From NCBI GenBank assembly GCA_039583875.1, contig CM077165.1:62856757-62920756 (forward strand): a DNA stretch of 64,000 nucleotides, given 5' to 3'. Both the position numbers and the translations under genes were made by a program. Below, piece after piece: positions 20,970 through 31,975 of this stretch. The stretch comes from Platanthera guangdongensis (Eukaryota; Streptophyta; Magnoliopsida; Asparagales; Orchidaceae). The notes under the pieces were generated by a model. That model ran no database searches. It saw only the letters and a list, made by a program, of their open reading frames with translations, and had not been told where the DNA came from. Within the stretch, counting starts at the first letter, position 1. Every line of letters begins with the position of its first letter.

Positions 20970-23900
20970 ATGGCTTTCCTCTCCTCCAGCCTGTACGCCT
21001 CCGTGGTCACCTCTTCTGGTAGTGCTCATGTTGTGACTCGCGGAAGATGGCTCATCGACTCTGGTGCAACAAGTCATATGACCGGCAACCCTCAATGTTT
21101 CTCTCTTCTTGACACACAGGCTCAGTTGCCCCCGGTCATTGTCGCTGATGGATCTCCCTCCCCGGTCCATGGGACGGGCATGGTTCAAGTCACTCCATCT
21201 CTCTGCTTGGCTGATACCCTCTATGTGCCCACGTTTCCGTGCAATTTATTATCGGTTACTTTTTTATGCAAGCAACTACGGTGTTCTGTCACATTCACGC
21301 CTACCTCTTGTGTTTTTCAGGATCCGGACTCCCAACGGACGATTGCTACCGGGACTGAGAGTGGTGGCCTCTACTTCCTCGACAACGTTTCTGCTCTATC
21401 CGTCTTCTCCTCCTCCTCTACAGATCTTCTCCAATGGCATCTTCGCCTTGGACATGCTCCTCCCCGCATTCTACGTCAGCTCCTGCCGCACCTCCCTCCT
21501 CATCATCCTCCTCTAAACTGTGATGCATGTCAACTTGGCAAACATCACCGCTCCTCCTTCCCACCAACGCAAAGTCGGGGCTCTTCCCATCCGTTCGACC
21601 TCGTTCACTCTGACATATGGGGTCCCGCTCCTACCCTCACCATCGGTCGGGGCAGTTCCTATTTTGTCACCTTCATTGATGATTTCTCTCGGTCTACGTG
21701 GGTCTATCTTCTTAAAGATCGCCCCGAGTTATTCTCTGTTTGGACCTCCTTTTATTCGATGGTTAAAACTCAGTTTGCTACGTCTATTAAAATCCTTCGT
21801 TCTGACAATGTTAAGGAGTATCTTAGCCACGACTTCTCCTCCTTTTGCACTCACCATGGTGTTATTCGTCAAACCAGCTGTGTCTACACTTCCCAACAAA
21901 ATGGGGTGGCGGAACGCAAAAACCGTCACCTCCTTGATGTCGCTCGCACTATGATGAATCAAATGCATGTTCCTCGCTCCTATTGGGGCTATGCTGTCCT
22001 TCTCTCCTGCTATCTCATCAATCGCCTTCCCTCCACCGTTCTCCACGGTGCTACCCCCTTCTCCATTCTTTATCCGGACAAGGATCCCTTTCCTCTTCCT
22101 CTACACATCTTTGGGTGCACCGCTTTTGTGCACTCTCCCGCTGCCACTCGTGATAAACTCTCACCCCGTGCCACCAAATGTGTCTTTCTGGGCTACTCTC
22201 CCACTCAGAAAGGCTATTGTTGCTTTGATCCTGTTACCCGCAAGCAATTTGTCTCTGCGGATGTCACCTTCTTTGCCAATGCATCTTACTTCTCTCCTGC
22301 TTCCTCTTCTCCTCCTCCTGCTCCTCCTTCTCCTACCAACCCATCCCTTCCCTCTGCTCCCACTGAGGTTCCGTCCTCTCCACCCACTCCACCGCCTTCC
22401 CCATCCTCCTCATCTCCACCCTCTACTCCGCTTTCTCCCTCCACTCCGCTGCCATCTCTCTCTAATCCCGGGCCAGCTCTCTCCACCACGGATACTCCGG
22501 AAACTGAGGCTCCTGCTGACCTGGATCTCCCGATTGCTCTTCGCAAAGGGGTTCGGGCTTGTACCCACCATCCTCTTGCTGCGGTTGTTTCCTACGATCG
22601 CCTTACCCATGCTCGCCGAGCCTTTGCCCTGGCTATCTCGGCCACTACCACCCCCCGTTCCTACCAGGAGGCCCTTACTATTCCTCACTGGAAAGTTGCC
22701 ATGGATGAGGAGATTGCTACTCTCACTGAACGGGGTACCTGGACCCTTGTTCCGCCTCCTTTCGGCACCGATGTTGTTGGTTGTCGCTGGGTCTTCGTGG
22801 TGAAGTTTCTCCCGGATGGTAGTGTGGATCGTTATAAGGCTCGCCTGGTTGCCAAGGGTTTTACCCAAACTTATGGGGTGGATTACTTTGACACTTTCTC
22901 GCCCGTGGCTCGCCTCAGCACTATTCGGGTTCTTCTCTCTGTAGCTGTCAACAGGGATTGGTCCATCTCGCAGCTAGATGTTAAGAATGCCTTCCTCTAT
23001 GGAGATCTGCAGGAAGCTGTTTACATGGAGCAACCTCCTGGGTATGTTGCTCAGGGGGAGACACGGGTATGCCGGCTAAAGAAGGCTATCTATGGCCTCA
23101 AGCAGAGTCCTCGTGCCTGGTTTGACAAGTTCAGTGGCATTGTTGCGGCCATTGGTTTTACACGAAGCTCAGCAGATCACTCCTTGTTTGTTCGGAAAAC
23201 CGCCTCTGGTCTTGTTATTCTTGCGGTTTATGTTGATGACATTCTTCTTACTGGCGATGACCAGGATGGGATACTGATGACCAAGAAACACCTTCGTCAA
23301 CATCTGGTTACAAAGGATATGGGCTCCCCGAAATACTTTCTGGGGATTGAAATCTCTAGAAAGCCCAACTCCATGGTCCTTTCACAACGGAAGTATGCTC
23401 TTGATCTTTTAAAGGATGCAGGACTCACTGGTGCTAAACCTGCACGTTGTCCTATGGCTGCTGGAGAAGACAAAACTTGGACAGATGACTCACCTCTTCT
23501 CTCTGATCTTACGAGATACCGGCGTCTGGTGGGCAAGCTCATATATCTCACGGTAACCAGACCCGACATCTCCTATGCTGTTGGCAAGGTGAGCCAGTTC
23601 ATGCAAGCTCCGAGGGAGTGTCATCTACAATCTGCTCTGAGGATATTAGAGTATATTAAAGCTGCTCCAGGGAAAGGACTCCTATTTCAGAAGAATGGTC
23701 ACCTAAGGGTTGAAGCTTACTCTGATTCAAGCTATGCGGATGACAAAGGGGACCGCAAATCGACTTCAGGTTTCTGCACATTTGTTGGAGGCAATCTTGT
23801 GAGTTGGAAGAGCAAGAAACAGTCTGTCGTTTCCAGGTCTAGTGCAGAGGCTGAATATCGTAGCATGACATCGACTACATGTGAGTTGAAGTGGTTGCGG

Positions 23901-24185
23901 GCTCTCATGCTTGACTTAGGAGAGGTTTACAACTATCCTCTTCTTATGTTCTGTGACAATAAGGCCGCGATACACATTTCCAAAAATCCGGTCTTTCATG
24001 AGAGAACAAAACACATAGAAGTCGACTGTCATTTTATTCGAGAAGAAATATTGAAGAAACAGATTTGCACTCCATTTGTCACGTCCGACAACGAGTTGGC
24101 AGACGTCTTCACCAAGCCAGTGTCCGCTTCCTTTTTCCACATCTGTGACAAGCTGGGCATGATCAATATATATGCTCCAGCTTGA
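20970..24185 (+). CDS. pol: Copia Pol polyprotein (PR-INT-RT-RNase H), intact, 1071 aa
   Basis: It starts at ATG 20970 in a good context (ccATGG). Domains in order: aspartic protease with DSGATS at residues 30-35; GAG-pre-integrase/zinc region with HLRLGH at 157-162 and paired Cys near 184-187; integrase core with HSDIWGP, the KILRSDN Asp and the NGVAERKN Glu (about 215-340); a Pro/Ser-rich linker (about 440-530); RT with YKARLVAKG (about 621), LDVKNAFLYGDL and the catalytic VYVDDILL (about 754); and RNase H with EAYSDSSYAD (about 916) and SRSSAEAEYRS. It ends at TGA 24183-24185, directly before the 3' LTR. No stop or frameshift is seen. The absence of a gag part is the odd feature: mobilisation would need Gag from another element. 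Confidence 0.95.
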   Translation: MAFLSSSLYASVVTSSGSAHVVTRGRWLIDSGATSHMTGNPQCFSLLDTQAQLPPVIVADGSPSPVHGTGMVQVTPSLCLADTLYVPTFPCNLLSVTFLCKQLRCSVTFTPTSCVFQDPDSQRTIATGTESGGLYFLDNVSALSVFSSSSTDLLQWHLRLGHAPPRILRQLLPHLPPHHPPLNCDACQLGKHHRSSFPPTQSRGSSHPFDLVHSDIWGPAPTLTIGRGSSYFVTFIDDFSRSTWVYLLKDRPELFSVWTSFYSMVKTQFATSIKILRSDNVKEYLSHDFSSFCTHHGVIRQTSCVYTSQQNGVAERKNRHLLDVARTMMNQMHVPRSYWGYAVLLSCYLINRLPSTVLHGATPFSILYPDKDPFPLPLHIFGCTAFVHSPAATRDKLSPRATKCVFLGYSPTQKGYCCFDPVTRKQFVSADVTFFANASYFSPASSSPPPAPPSPTNPSLPSAPTEVPSSPPTPPPSPSSSSPPSTPLSPSTPLPSLSNPGPALSTTDTPETEAPADLDLPIALRKGVRACTHHPLAAVVSYDRLTHARRAFALAISATTTPRSYQEALTIPHWKVAMDEEIATLTERGTWTLVPPPFGTDVVGCRWVFVVKFLPDGSVDRYKARLVAKGFTQTYGVDYFDTFSPVARLSTIRVLLSVAVNRDWSISQLDVKNAFLYGDLQEAVYMEQPPGYVAQGETRVCRLKKAIYGLKQSPRAWFDKFSGIVAAIGFTRSSADHSLFVRKTASGLVILAVYVDDILLTGDDQDGILMTKKHLRQHLVTKDMGSPKYFLGIEISRKPNSMVLSQRKYALDLLKDAGLTGAKPARCPMAAGEDKTWTDDSPLLSDLTRYRRLVGKLIYLTVTRPDISYAVGKVSQFMQAPRECHLQSALRILEYIKAAPGKGLLFQKNGHLRVEAYSDSSYADDKGDRKSTSGFCTFVGGNLVSWKSKKQSVVSRSSAEAEYRSMTSTTCELKWLRALMLDLGEVYNYPLLMFCDNKAAIHISKNPVFHERTKHIEVDCHFIREEILKKQICTPFVTSDNELADVFTKPVSASFFHICDKLGMINIYAPA

Positions 24186-24192
24186 GGGGGAG

Positions 24193-24573
24193 TGTTGAAG
24201 TTGGTGACCGGGCGGTCTGGCGGTTTGTCTTGGCGGGTTGAAGACCGCGCGGTCTGGCGGTTTGTCTCAGTCGGCTTGGAGACCGGGCGGTCTGGCGGTC
24301 TACCCTGGCAGTCTCTCTTCCTCTCTGGTGGTAGCCGTGCGGTTAGCCCTGCTGTCTAACCGCGCGGCTTGTGCGGTTTGTTTTGTATAGTCCGCTTGTC
24401 CTGTAAATTATAGTCCCACATCTCTTATTTGTATTCTCTCATCTCTCCTCCATTCTATATAAAGGAGGGCATACCTTTGTAATAGATATCTTGTTTGGAT
24501 AATAAAATTTCAATTATTCAAAAGTTTATTCGCTTGTTCTCTACTTTTCGCTTCTTGTCTCTACTTTCTAACA
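24193..24573 (+). mobile_element. Copia 3' LTR (381 bp)
   Basis: Same length as the 5' LTR and differs at three positions by eye. Preceded by the purine tract tgagggggag (24183-24192). Confidence 0.93.
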
Positions 24574-25697
24574 CTCATGTCCTGCTCAAACCGCAGGAGC
24601 AAAAGGCAAAACACATGTCCATTCCATCATTCATAGGCCAAGAAATTACGATACTAGTGAAGCATAAGCAGCGGTTAAGTTCAATTTCGCAAGGGTCTTA
24701 CCGGTGGCGGCCCTAAAGTGGAACGCACCAAACAAAAGCAGCCCAAATTGGGGCCAAAGTGGTCTCTCTAACCACAAAAACAAAACCCGGTGGCCACAGG
24801 CTGACACCACACCACCCCTTGCAAAATTCTCACACAAACGCTCCTGCCATGGTTCACAAATTCGCCTCGCAAAACGCCCCATAACCCAAGGTAACACGTT
24901 TCCTTTCATCGCCCTTACACACGACTATCAATTGCCAACGTATAGCATGATGAGCTTCATCACATAAAAAGAATCACACACTTTGTATCAAAATAAAATC
25001 ACATGATAGGATTTGATTAACATGAGTACATAGACCACATATTTGGAACACAATCATATGCTTTTGATCAAGAAAAATCACCTCTCGTGATAGGGCAAAT
25101 TAGCTACATGAATTAAGCTAGCATAGGGCAAATTGATAAGTACATGAATCACAAACCTAAACATGGGAGAGCAAAGTCGTTTAGCATAATTAACGTAAGG
25201 AATTAGCTACTTTGAATTTAGCATAGGGGATTTTAGCATAGGGAATTAGCTAATTTGAATTTAGCCTAAGGAATTTAGCCTAAGGTATTTAGCAGAGAAC
25301 AAACAAGAGGAGGCATCATAATTTGAATCAAGAAGATCAACCTAAGCATAGGGGAATTGGAAAGACTAAGGATAATAAAGAAAAATTCAACACAAGATCT
25401 CAAGCTAGAAAAATGGAGAATTGAATCAAGTACGAAGATTGGCAAGGGTGGAGGACACCGCTTGCCTGAACCGAGGCGATGCCGCGACGGCTGCTCTTTC
25501 TTTCCTTGCCTTTCTTGAGCCTTTCTCCCGTGTTTTCTCAAAGAGAATGAAGAAGAAGATGAAGAAGAAGAGGAAAATGAGAAGGAGGAATCCTTGCTTT
25601 GATTTCGGCCTATAAGAAAAGGAAGAAGAAGCTTCAGCCCTTGGATCCCAGCTGAAGGAATAGACGGCCACGATTCGGCCAAAAACACTAAATTTGA

Positions 25698-26221
25698 CTC
25701 GACACGGCCTCTGACACGGCCGTGTGCCAGGCCGTGTGCCTCAAGCGGTGGTCAACCGACTTATCCAAACCAGTGACACGCCCATGGGACACGCCCGTGT
25801 CATGGGCCGTGTCACCAACACGCCCTCAGACACGCCCGTGTCTGTGGCCGTGTGCCTGGTGAAAAAAAATCCCAAAACATCCCGAGACTTCACACGGCCT
25901 TGGACACGCTCGTGTCCCAGGCCGTGTGCCCAGGACACGCCCTGTGACACGCCCGTGTCACAGGCCGTGTGCAACTTCTCGACACTCGACACCCAGTCTC
26001 GACGATCGTCGAGTAAAATTCGCCGAGTACACGACACGACCTTGGACACGGCCGTGTCCTTGGCCGTGTGCCTCCTCTCGACACATCGTCGAGCGCAAAA
26101 AAATTTGTCGAGACAAAGCCCGATCGTCGACACAACCTCGACACGCCCTGCGACACGGCCGTGTCGCAGGCCGTGTCAACTGACACGCCCTGGGACACAC
26201 CCGTGTCCCAGGCCGTGTCAC
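25698..26221. repeat. Second copy of Tekay GACACGGCCGTGTC palindrome array
   Basis: Same array as 12811-13333, in the 5' LTR. Only a few point differences are seen, some of them inside motifs (for example cgcccg to cgctcg). Confidence 0.85.
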
Positions 26222-26546
26222 CCAAAAAAATTCCTGTTTTGAAAAATGTTTCTGTCTCATCCTAGACCATTTTTGCCTTAAGAACTTTTTACCCTTTTTT
26301 TTGTTTCTTGAACCAGCAACTTATGTTGAGCAACATTCCCGGGCGCGAAAAAGTGCAAGCATTCCCTAAGAGGCCTCACCGAGTCCCTCATTTGGACTCC
26401 GGTTTGCTGGGGAATCGTGCAACTCGGCAACCAAAACAGCCACTCGCAAGCTCGCGGGAAAACCATGCTCGAACAACAGTCAAAGCCAACGTAACGCCCG
26501 TCATGCGTACGTAATCAAACAAAAAAATCCGGGGCGTTACAAATGG

Positions 26547-26710
26547 GGCCAACGCGGCCAAGTATACACTCCAGATGCGACGACAGGCTGATCTCATCAA
26601 GAGCGATGGCGCGGGCCTCTCTGCGAGCGATGTGGCGTCGGCGTTGTTCCTCCCAGTGCCTGATCATGGAGACAAGTCCTACCAGCACCTTAAGGATTTG
26701 TCCCCCGGGG
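26547..26710 (+). pseudogene. Antisense ORF of Tat element, part 2 (beyond Tekay)
   Basis: Directly after the Tekay TSD an open frame continues (ANAAKYTLQM..., then an Asp/Ser-rich stretch ending near SYQHLKDL). It is the displaced C-terminal end of the ORF interrupted at 10866, and aatgg is duplicated on both sides. Confidence 0.6.
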
Positions 26711-27284
26711 GCTCGCGTCCCCCATATGCATATATTTTCTTTTCGTTATAATGTAAGCGCGGGCCACGTCCCGAGTTTGTAATTTTGTTTTTCAGTGAAC
26801 GATTCCCTGCTCGCTTTATGCATATACACGTTACCGTTGCTTGCCATGTTTGTGATATGTAGATTTTCTCTCTTTTGTATTCGCGGCCAGCCTTGATACT
26901 CTCGCTCGCAGTTCTTCCTTCCGCGTTATATCGACGAGGTCGCGTGCCCACTAAGGACTTGGATTGGGAGGCACGGGGGACTTAGTTAGCCGACCCGCGA
27001 GCGGCGAGCCGCCTCCATAGCCTAGGTAATCTGTGTGGCTTGCTCGCTTGCTAGGAGAGGCGAGCCGGCTTGGCTCGCACCCAGGCTGTCGGGTTCCGCG
27101 CGAGCTAGCCATCATGCGACGCGGTCCGGGTTCTCGCCGCCTTGACCGTTATCTTGGGCGCTGGATGATCATGCTGGATCTATCTCGTTATCCATGCAAC
27201 TCCTTTCTAGGTCATTCAGACGACTGAGGCCCTCCATCTTCCAATATCGCTTCGTTCGTCTCGACCTGTCTTGTTGGCCAGTTG
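26711..27284. other. Tat untranslated region between antisense ORF and tandem array
   Basis: No credible coding sequence is seen. The part after about 26940 has gag- and gcgag-rich wording similar to the Tat LTR neighbourhood. Confidence 0.5.
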
Positions 27285-28190
27285 GGGAACTGGATTGGAC
27301 TCCTACGAGTGTCTTCCATCCCTGCCAGCTAGGCGAGAGTCTGACAGTGGGATCTGCTCGGGTGTCTGAATAGACTCACATGAGTGACACCCAGCCCTGC
27401 CAGCTAGGTGAGAGCATGGCAGTGGGATCTGCTCGAGGTTTGGGTAGACTCACACGAGTGACATCCAACCCTGCCAGCTAGGTCAGAGCCTGGCAGCGGG
27501 ATCTGCTCGGGGTCTGAGTAGACTCACATGAGTGACATCCAGCCCTATCAGCTAGGTGAGAGCCTAGCAGCGAAATCTGCTCGGGGTTTGGGTAGACGCC
27601 ATCGAGTGACATCCAGCCTTGCCAGCTAGGTGAGAGCTTGACCGAGGAATCTGCTCGGGGTCTGGGTAGACGCCATCGAGTGACATCCAGCCCTGCCAGC
27701 TAGGTGAGAGCCTGACATCGGGATCTGCTTAGGCTCTTAGTAGACTCATACAAGTGACATCCAGCCCTGCCAGCTAGGTGAGAGCGTGGCAGCGGGATCT
27801 GCTCGAGGTCTGGGTAGACTCGCACGAGTGACATCCAACCCTACCAGCTAGGTGAGAGCATGGCAGCGGGATCTGCTCGGGGTCTGGGTAGACGCGCACG
27901 AGTGACATCCAGCCCTGCTAGCTAGGTGAGAGCCTGACAGCGGGATCTGCTCGGGGTCTGGGTAGACGTCATCGAGTGATATCTAGCCCTGCCAACTAGG
28001 TGAGAGCCTGACAACGGGATCTGCTTGGGGTCTGGGTAGACGTCATCGAGTGACATCCAGCTCTGCCAGCTAAGTAAGAGCCTGACAGCGGGATCTGCTC
28101 GGGGTCTAAGTAGACTCACATGAGTGACATCCAACCCTGCCATCTAGGTGAGAGCCTGACAGCGGGATCTGCTCGGGGTCTGGGTGTTTC
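27285..28190. repeat. Tandem array of 74-75-bp units, about 12 copies
   Basis: The motif gatctgctcg recurs at 27351, 27426, 27500, 27574 and so on to about 28170. Units share gtgacatccagccctgcc and agctaggtgagagcctg and differ by point changes. The array sits between pol and the antisense ORFs, the 3' untranslated part where Tat elements are known to carry variable tandem repeats that can seed satellite DNA. Confidence 0.92.
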
Positions 28191-28311
28191 CTCCTACTTG
28201 CGCGAAACGTTGCGAGACTCGGTATATAAAGAAGCTTTTTTAGGAATAAAGACACCACTTACATACCTCATGGATAAAAGCGCTTCAAGTCATCACCACT
28301 CCAGGTGAGAC

Positions 28312-29245
28312 TCAGGTCTCGCCCTCAACATTCCGGAGGCGATACCCTACCGACTTCAAGGCATCTATTACAATATACGGACCTTCCCAGTTAGGTTTGA
28401 GCTTTCCCACGGTTGATGATCTTCCTGCTGTATCTACCTTTTTCAAGACCAAGTCCCCTTCTACAAATTGTTTGACTCTGACATGCTTGTCAAAGTATTT
28501 GGTCATTCTCCTCTTCACCTCCTCCTGCCGGACGACGGAGAGGTCGTGCAATTCTTCCACCATGTCAAGGGAGAGTCGCAGTTCCTTGTTTTCAGTCGGC
28601 CATTCTTCCCTGCCTTCTTCCGCCACGACCACTCGGGGCATATGGACTTCAAATTTTATGGGAAGTACTGCTTCACATCCGTGGGAGAGCTTGAAGGGGG
28701 TCTCTCTTGTTGCCGTGTTGGGGGTCATCCTCAGGGCCCAGAGGACCGAGGGAAGCTGTTCCACCTAGCTCCCCTTCAGGCTTTTCACCTTTTTCTTTAG
28801 GAGGTTCACAATGATCTTGTTTGCCGCCTCCACCTGCCCGTTGCTCCTAGCGTGGTGGACTGAGGTAGACCTGAGGTCAATTCTGAGCTGCTTGCAGAAG
28901 CTGGTGAATTCCGCGTCGGCAAACTGAGGCCTATTATCCGTGACGATGGCCTAGGGTGGACCATGGCGACAGATTATCTCTCCCCAAACAAAATTTCTGA
29001 TGACTGGGGAGGTCACCTTGGCCAGCACCTTCACCTCCAACCACTTAGAGAAATAGTCTATCATTAACAATAGGAACCTCCTCTGCCCGCTGGCCTGGGG
29101 GAACGGTCCGACCAAATCCATTCCCCAAATTGCAAAGGGCTAGGGGGCGCGATGCTCTTGAGGCGCTGAGCCGGCTGCAGTTGGAGGGGGCAAACAACTG
29201 GCCTTGTGGCACCTCCTTGTGAATTCCGCAGTGTTGTGGTCCAGG
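28312..29245 (-). pseudogene. Tat integrase core and C-terminus
   Basis: In transcription sense this holds the last zinc-finger residues (RRCHK), the first catalytic Asp (AIWGMDLVGPF, about 29110), the second Asp (AIVTDNRPQF, about 28940), the Glu (NGQVEAANK, about 28850) and a well-preserved C-terminal part (28764-28312; WALRMTPNTATRETPF, then GDLVLKK and KLKPNWEGPY). Frameshifts around 29140-29220 and stops (near 29145, 28951 and 28770) disable it. It is interrupted upstream by the SIRE-like copia at 29246. Confidence 0.85.
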
Positions 29246-31128
29246 TGTTGGGTACATTGGAATATATGTACCTGATTTGAAAAAGCCTCACCTTACTCAA
29301 TGATATACATCAAGATGTATTTGATGTGATTTGAGTTTATGTGTGCAGGTTAGGTAATTGCAGGGAAATCATAAAAGATTCTAAGTCCATGTGTCGACAC
29401 CTAGAAGAAAAGTGTCGACACTTAAGAAGGCTTCTGTCGACACCTAGAGAAGCTGTGTCGACACTTGGAGTAATTGTGTCGACACCAGGAAGGCAGAGTC
29501 GACACCAGAAGGAAAGTGTCGACACATACAAGCAGTGTCGACACACAGTGAAGAATTGTCTACATAATCAGTGTCGATACTTTGAAGCAGTGTCGACACC
29601 CAGAGAAACTTTGTCGACAGCAAAAGTGTCGACACTAGGAGGCTGTGTCGACACTCAGCAAACTTCAATAAAGTTCAAGTACATGTGTCGACACTAGGAG
29701 GCTGTGTCGACACTCAGCAAACTTCAACAAAGTTCAAGTACATGTGTCGACACAAGGAGATGTGTCGACACTCAGCAAAGTTTCAACACAGAAGACATGT
29801 GTCGACACAAAGAAGATGTGTCGACACTTAACAAGTTTCAACACAAGAAGATGTGTCGACACAAAGGAGTTGTATCGACACTTAGCAGAATTCAACTAAG
29901 TATTAAAGAAGAAGGCTTGTGTCGACACACAGAATCAGTGTCGACACACAGAATCAGTGTCGACATATTCTGAAGAAGCAGTGTCGAGAAGCTGTTACAA
30001 CAACACAAGGAGTTGTGTCGACACCATGAAGGCTAGTGTCGACACTTAGTCTACTTGTGTCGACACTTAGTCTATTTGTGTCGACACATAAAGACTATCT
30101 GTCTCGACACTTTCAGACAGTGACAGAGATTTCAAGAAGTGACTGGATGACTTGACAGCTGCCTTTTCAACCGGTCAACTGCAACTATCAGAGCCGTCAG
30201 AAAGTTGTTAGAAACTGGATCAGCCGGTCACCATGGAGAAAGCTTATTTAAAGACCTTTCTCCTTCAACAGAAGCAAAAATTAATGAAGTGAAAAACAAC
30301 ACAACAAGAAGAAGACCTTTAAGAGAAGATCTAAGAAGTTGGAGAGAGAGAGCTCCTTCTAAGAAGACCAGCTGTTGAACCAGGCTGATAAGGAAGATTC
30401 AGATTGAAATCAGAATCTCAAGTCAGCAGTTGTTTGAAGATCATCTGCATAGATATACAACCCTACTGTGTTCTAATTCAAGAAGCTTTTAAGAAAGCCA
30501 AGAGAGGTTGATCTCTGCTAAGTTCTTCCAAGAACTCATCAAGAAACCAGCCAACTCATCTCTCTCTTTCAGAGTTGTGGTTATAAATTTTGTAAACATT
30601 ATTTTTTGTAGGATCCTAAGGGATCTGAGCTGTAAGCCTATTTTATAAAGGCTGAGTGTAGGAGACAATGTGCTCTGAGTGTAGGTATTGTTGAAGACTG
30701 GGGTAGGGCTAGTGCCTGAGTTGTAGGAGACTTTGTTCTCTGAGTGTAAGTCTTGGTGAAGACTGAGTGGTAGGGCTTTTGTGCATGAGTTGTAAGAGTG
30801 GGATCACTCTGAGTTGTAGGAACCTGTTTGGGGTTCTGAGTTGTAAGATCTGAGGATCTGAGAAGAAGTGGAGAAGTTAGGCCGAATCTAGTACACTACT
30901 AGATAGGTGAAGGGGGAAAGTGGATGTACCCAGACCTTGGGGAACCACTATAAAATCTGTGTGTACTCTGTGTGTGATTAATTCTGTGATTGCTGTATGT
31001 TCTGTGCTGAATTACTGTAGAGAATTGTAAATACAGCTCTTATTATTAAGTGTTTCTGCCTGTAATTTTAAAAAGATTAAGTTCACCTATTCACCCCCCC
31101 TCTAGGTGATTAGATATTATTTCTTTCA
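29246..31128 (+). mobile_element. SIRE-like 5' LTR (1883 bp)
   Basis: It starts tgttgggtacattgg and ends ttatttctttca, followed by PBS1. A TATA-like ttatttaaag lies at about 30243. The palindrome array lies upstream of that in U3. Downstream, a 'ctgagtgtagg'/'gagttgtagga' motif recurs many times in R/U5 (30620-30860). Confidence 0.92.
29391..30115. repeat. GTGTCGACAC palindrome array in 5' LTR U3, about 30 copies
   Basis: Ten-nt palindromes (some decayed, for example gtatcgacac) are spaced roughly 15-35 nt apart with differing spacers. The array begins about 145 bp into the LTR and ends about 130 bp before the TATA-like box. Confidence 0.92.
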
Positions 31129-31130
31129 AG

Positions 31131-31146
31131 TGGTATCAGAGGGAGG
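31131..31146 (+). promoter_or_regulatory. SIRE-like PBS1 (initiator Met-tRNA)
   Basis: TGGTATCAGAGGGAGG, two bases after the 5' LTR end. Confidence 0.92.
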
Positions 31147-31219
31147 TTACTCAAAAAGGGACATAACAGTCTGAGTAAAGATCCTGTAGGCAGAATCAGA
31201 ATAATCAAGAATCAAGAAA

Positions 31220-31464
31220 ATGAGTTTTACTGAGAATCACAAAGAGCTAGGATCCATGAAATTGCCAATCTGCAGAAAAGAGATTTTTGGCATATGGAAA
31301 AAGAGGGTTAGACTCTTTATGGAAGCATCTGACCCAAGAATATACATCACAGTCAAAAAAGGGCCATATGTGCCAATGAATCATTTCTGTAGGATCTTGT
31401 GTGCATATGAAAAGAGAGGGTTAGACTCTTTATGAAAGAGAGGGTTATATACTTTGTATTTTCT
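31220..31464 (+). pseudogene. Aborted first copy of gag start with template-switch scars
   Basis: An ATG at 31220 opens the same leader peptide as the second copy at 32055 and stays open to 31435. At about 31384 the sequence jumps to an LTR fragment (tttctgtaggatct). It returns to a gag fragment (gagggttagactcttta, about 31416-31433), and then enters LTR sequence again at about 31465. The patchwork suggests several strand transfers during reverse transcription. Confidence 0.7.
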
Positions 31465-31973
31465 AATTTCTGTAGGATCTTATATAGATCTGAGTTGTAA
31501 GCCTAAATCTATAAAGTCTGAGGTATGGCCTGTGAGTCTGAGTGTAGGAGAATCATTTCTCTGAGTGTAGGCCTTGTTGAAGGCTGAGGTAGGGCTGTTG
31601 TGCCTGAGTGTAGGTCTTGTTGAAGACTGAGTGGTAGAGCTTGGTGCCTGAGTTGTAGGAGTGAGATCACTCTGAGTTGTATGAACCTATTTGAGGTTCT
31701 GAGTTGTAAGATCTGAGGATCTGAGGAGAAGTAGAAAAGTTAGGCCGAATCTAGTACACTACTAGATAGGCGAAGGGGGAAAGTGGATGTACCCAGACCT
31801 TGAGGAACCACTATAAATCCTGTGTGCTCTCTGTGAATGTATGCTTGTATGGTTGCTGTGCTGTGATACTTGTAGAATTGAAATTACTGTATTATATTTC
31901 TGCCTTTAAAGTTTAAAAAAAGATAGGTCACCTATTCACCCCCCCTCTAGGTGATTATGCACTGTTTCTTTCA
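31465..31973 (+). mobile_element. Partial internal LTR (R/U5 part) of SIRE-like element
   Basis: This matches the 3' third of the outer LTRs (from about 30602 of the 5' LTR). It includes the ctgagtgtagg repeats and the tail tgattatgcactgtttctttca, and is followed by PBS2. It is more diverged from the outer LTRs than they are from each other. Confidence 0.8.
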
Positions 31974-31975
31974 AG

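Larger units (their letters stand above)
19874..24573 (+). mobile_element. Ty1/copia retrotransposon lacking gag, recent insertion
   Basis: The element has TG...CA ends, 381-bp LTRs at 19874-20254 and 24193-24573, and TSD ctcat at 19869-19873 and 24574-24578. The LTRs differ at three sites by eye (99.2%). The PBS is at 20255, one intact pol ORF spans 20970-24185 and the PPT is at 24183-24192. No gag or zinc knuckle is present between PBS and pol. The host sequence is the Tekay 5' LTR. The ILAVYVDDILLTG and SRSSAEAEYRSM motifs fit a plant copia of the Ivana/Ale type; I cannot settle which. Confidence 0.95.
10872..26541 (-). mobile_element. Tekay/Del-type chromovirus (Ty3/gypsy), complete but defective
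   Basis: The LTRs are 10872-13653 (3', 2782 bp) and 19054-26541 (5', 2783 bp after removing the nested copia and its extra TSD). The target-site duplication aatgg lies at 10867-10871 and 26542-26546. The internal part (13654-19053) has a PBS, leader, gag, protease, RT, RNase H, integrase and a C-terminal chromodomain-like end, all minus strand. By eye the LTRs differ by about 11 substitutions and one indel in 2.78 kb (about 99.6% identical), so the insertion is recent. Pol nevertheless carries four stops and one frameshift. Confidence 0.93.
19054..26541 (-). mobile_element. Tekay 5' LTR, split by nested copia
   Basis: The LTR parts are 19054-19873 and 24579-26541, interrupted at 19874-24573 with duplicated ctcat. 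It has the same ends as the 3' LTR. The palindrome array is at 25698-26221. Confidence 0.93.

Noticed and set aside
20293..21036. 247-codon plus-strand frame before copia pol, hydrophobic in composition
   Set aside because: It has no proper ATG start and lies in A-poor C/T-rich sequence where stop codons are rare by composition; Leu/Ser/Phe richness follows from that. No gag or membrane-protein pattern.
29341..29973. GTGTCGACAC arrays as a possible CRISPR array, or the MCRH/VSTL-repeat peptides as a protein
   Set aside because: The motif is a 10-nt palindrome inside a plant LTR, spacers vary in length and there is no leader or cas gene. The peptides simply translate the motif.
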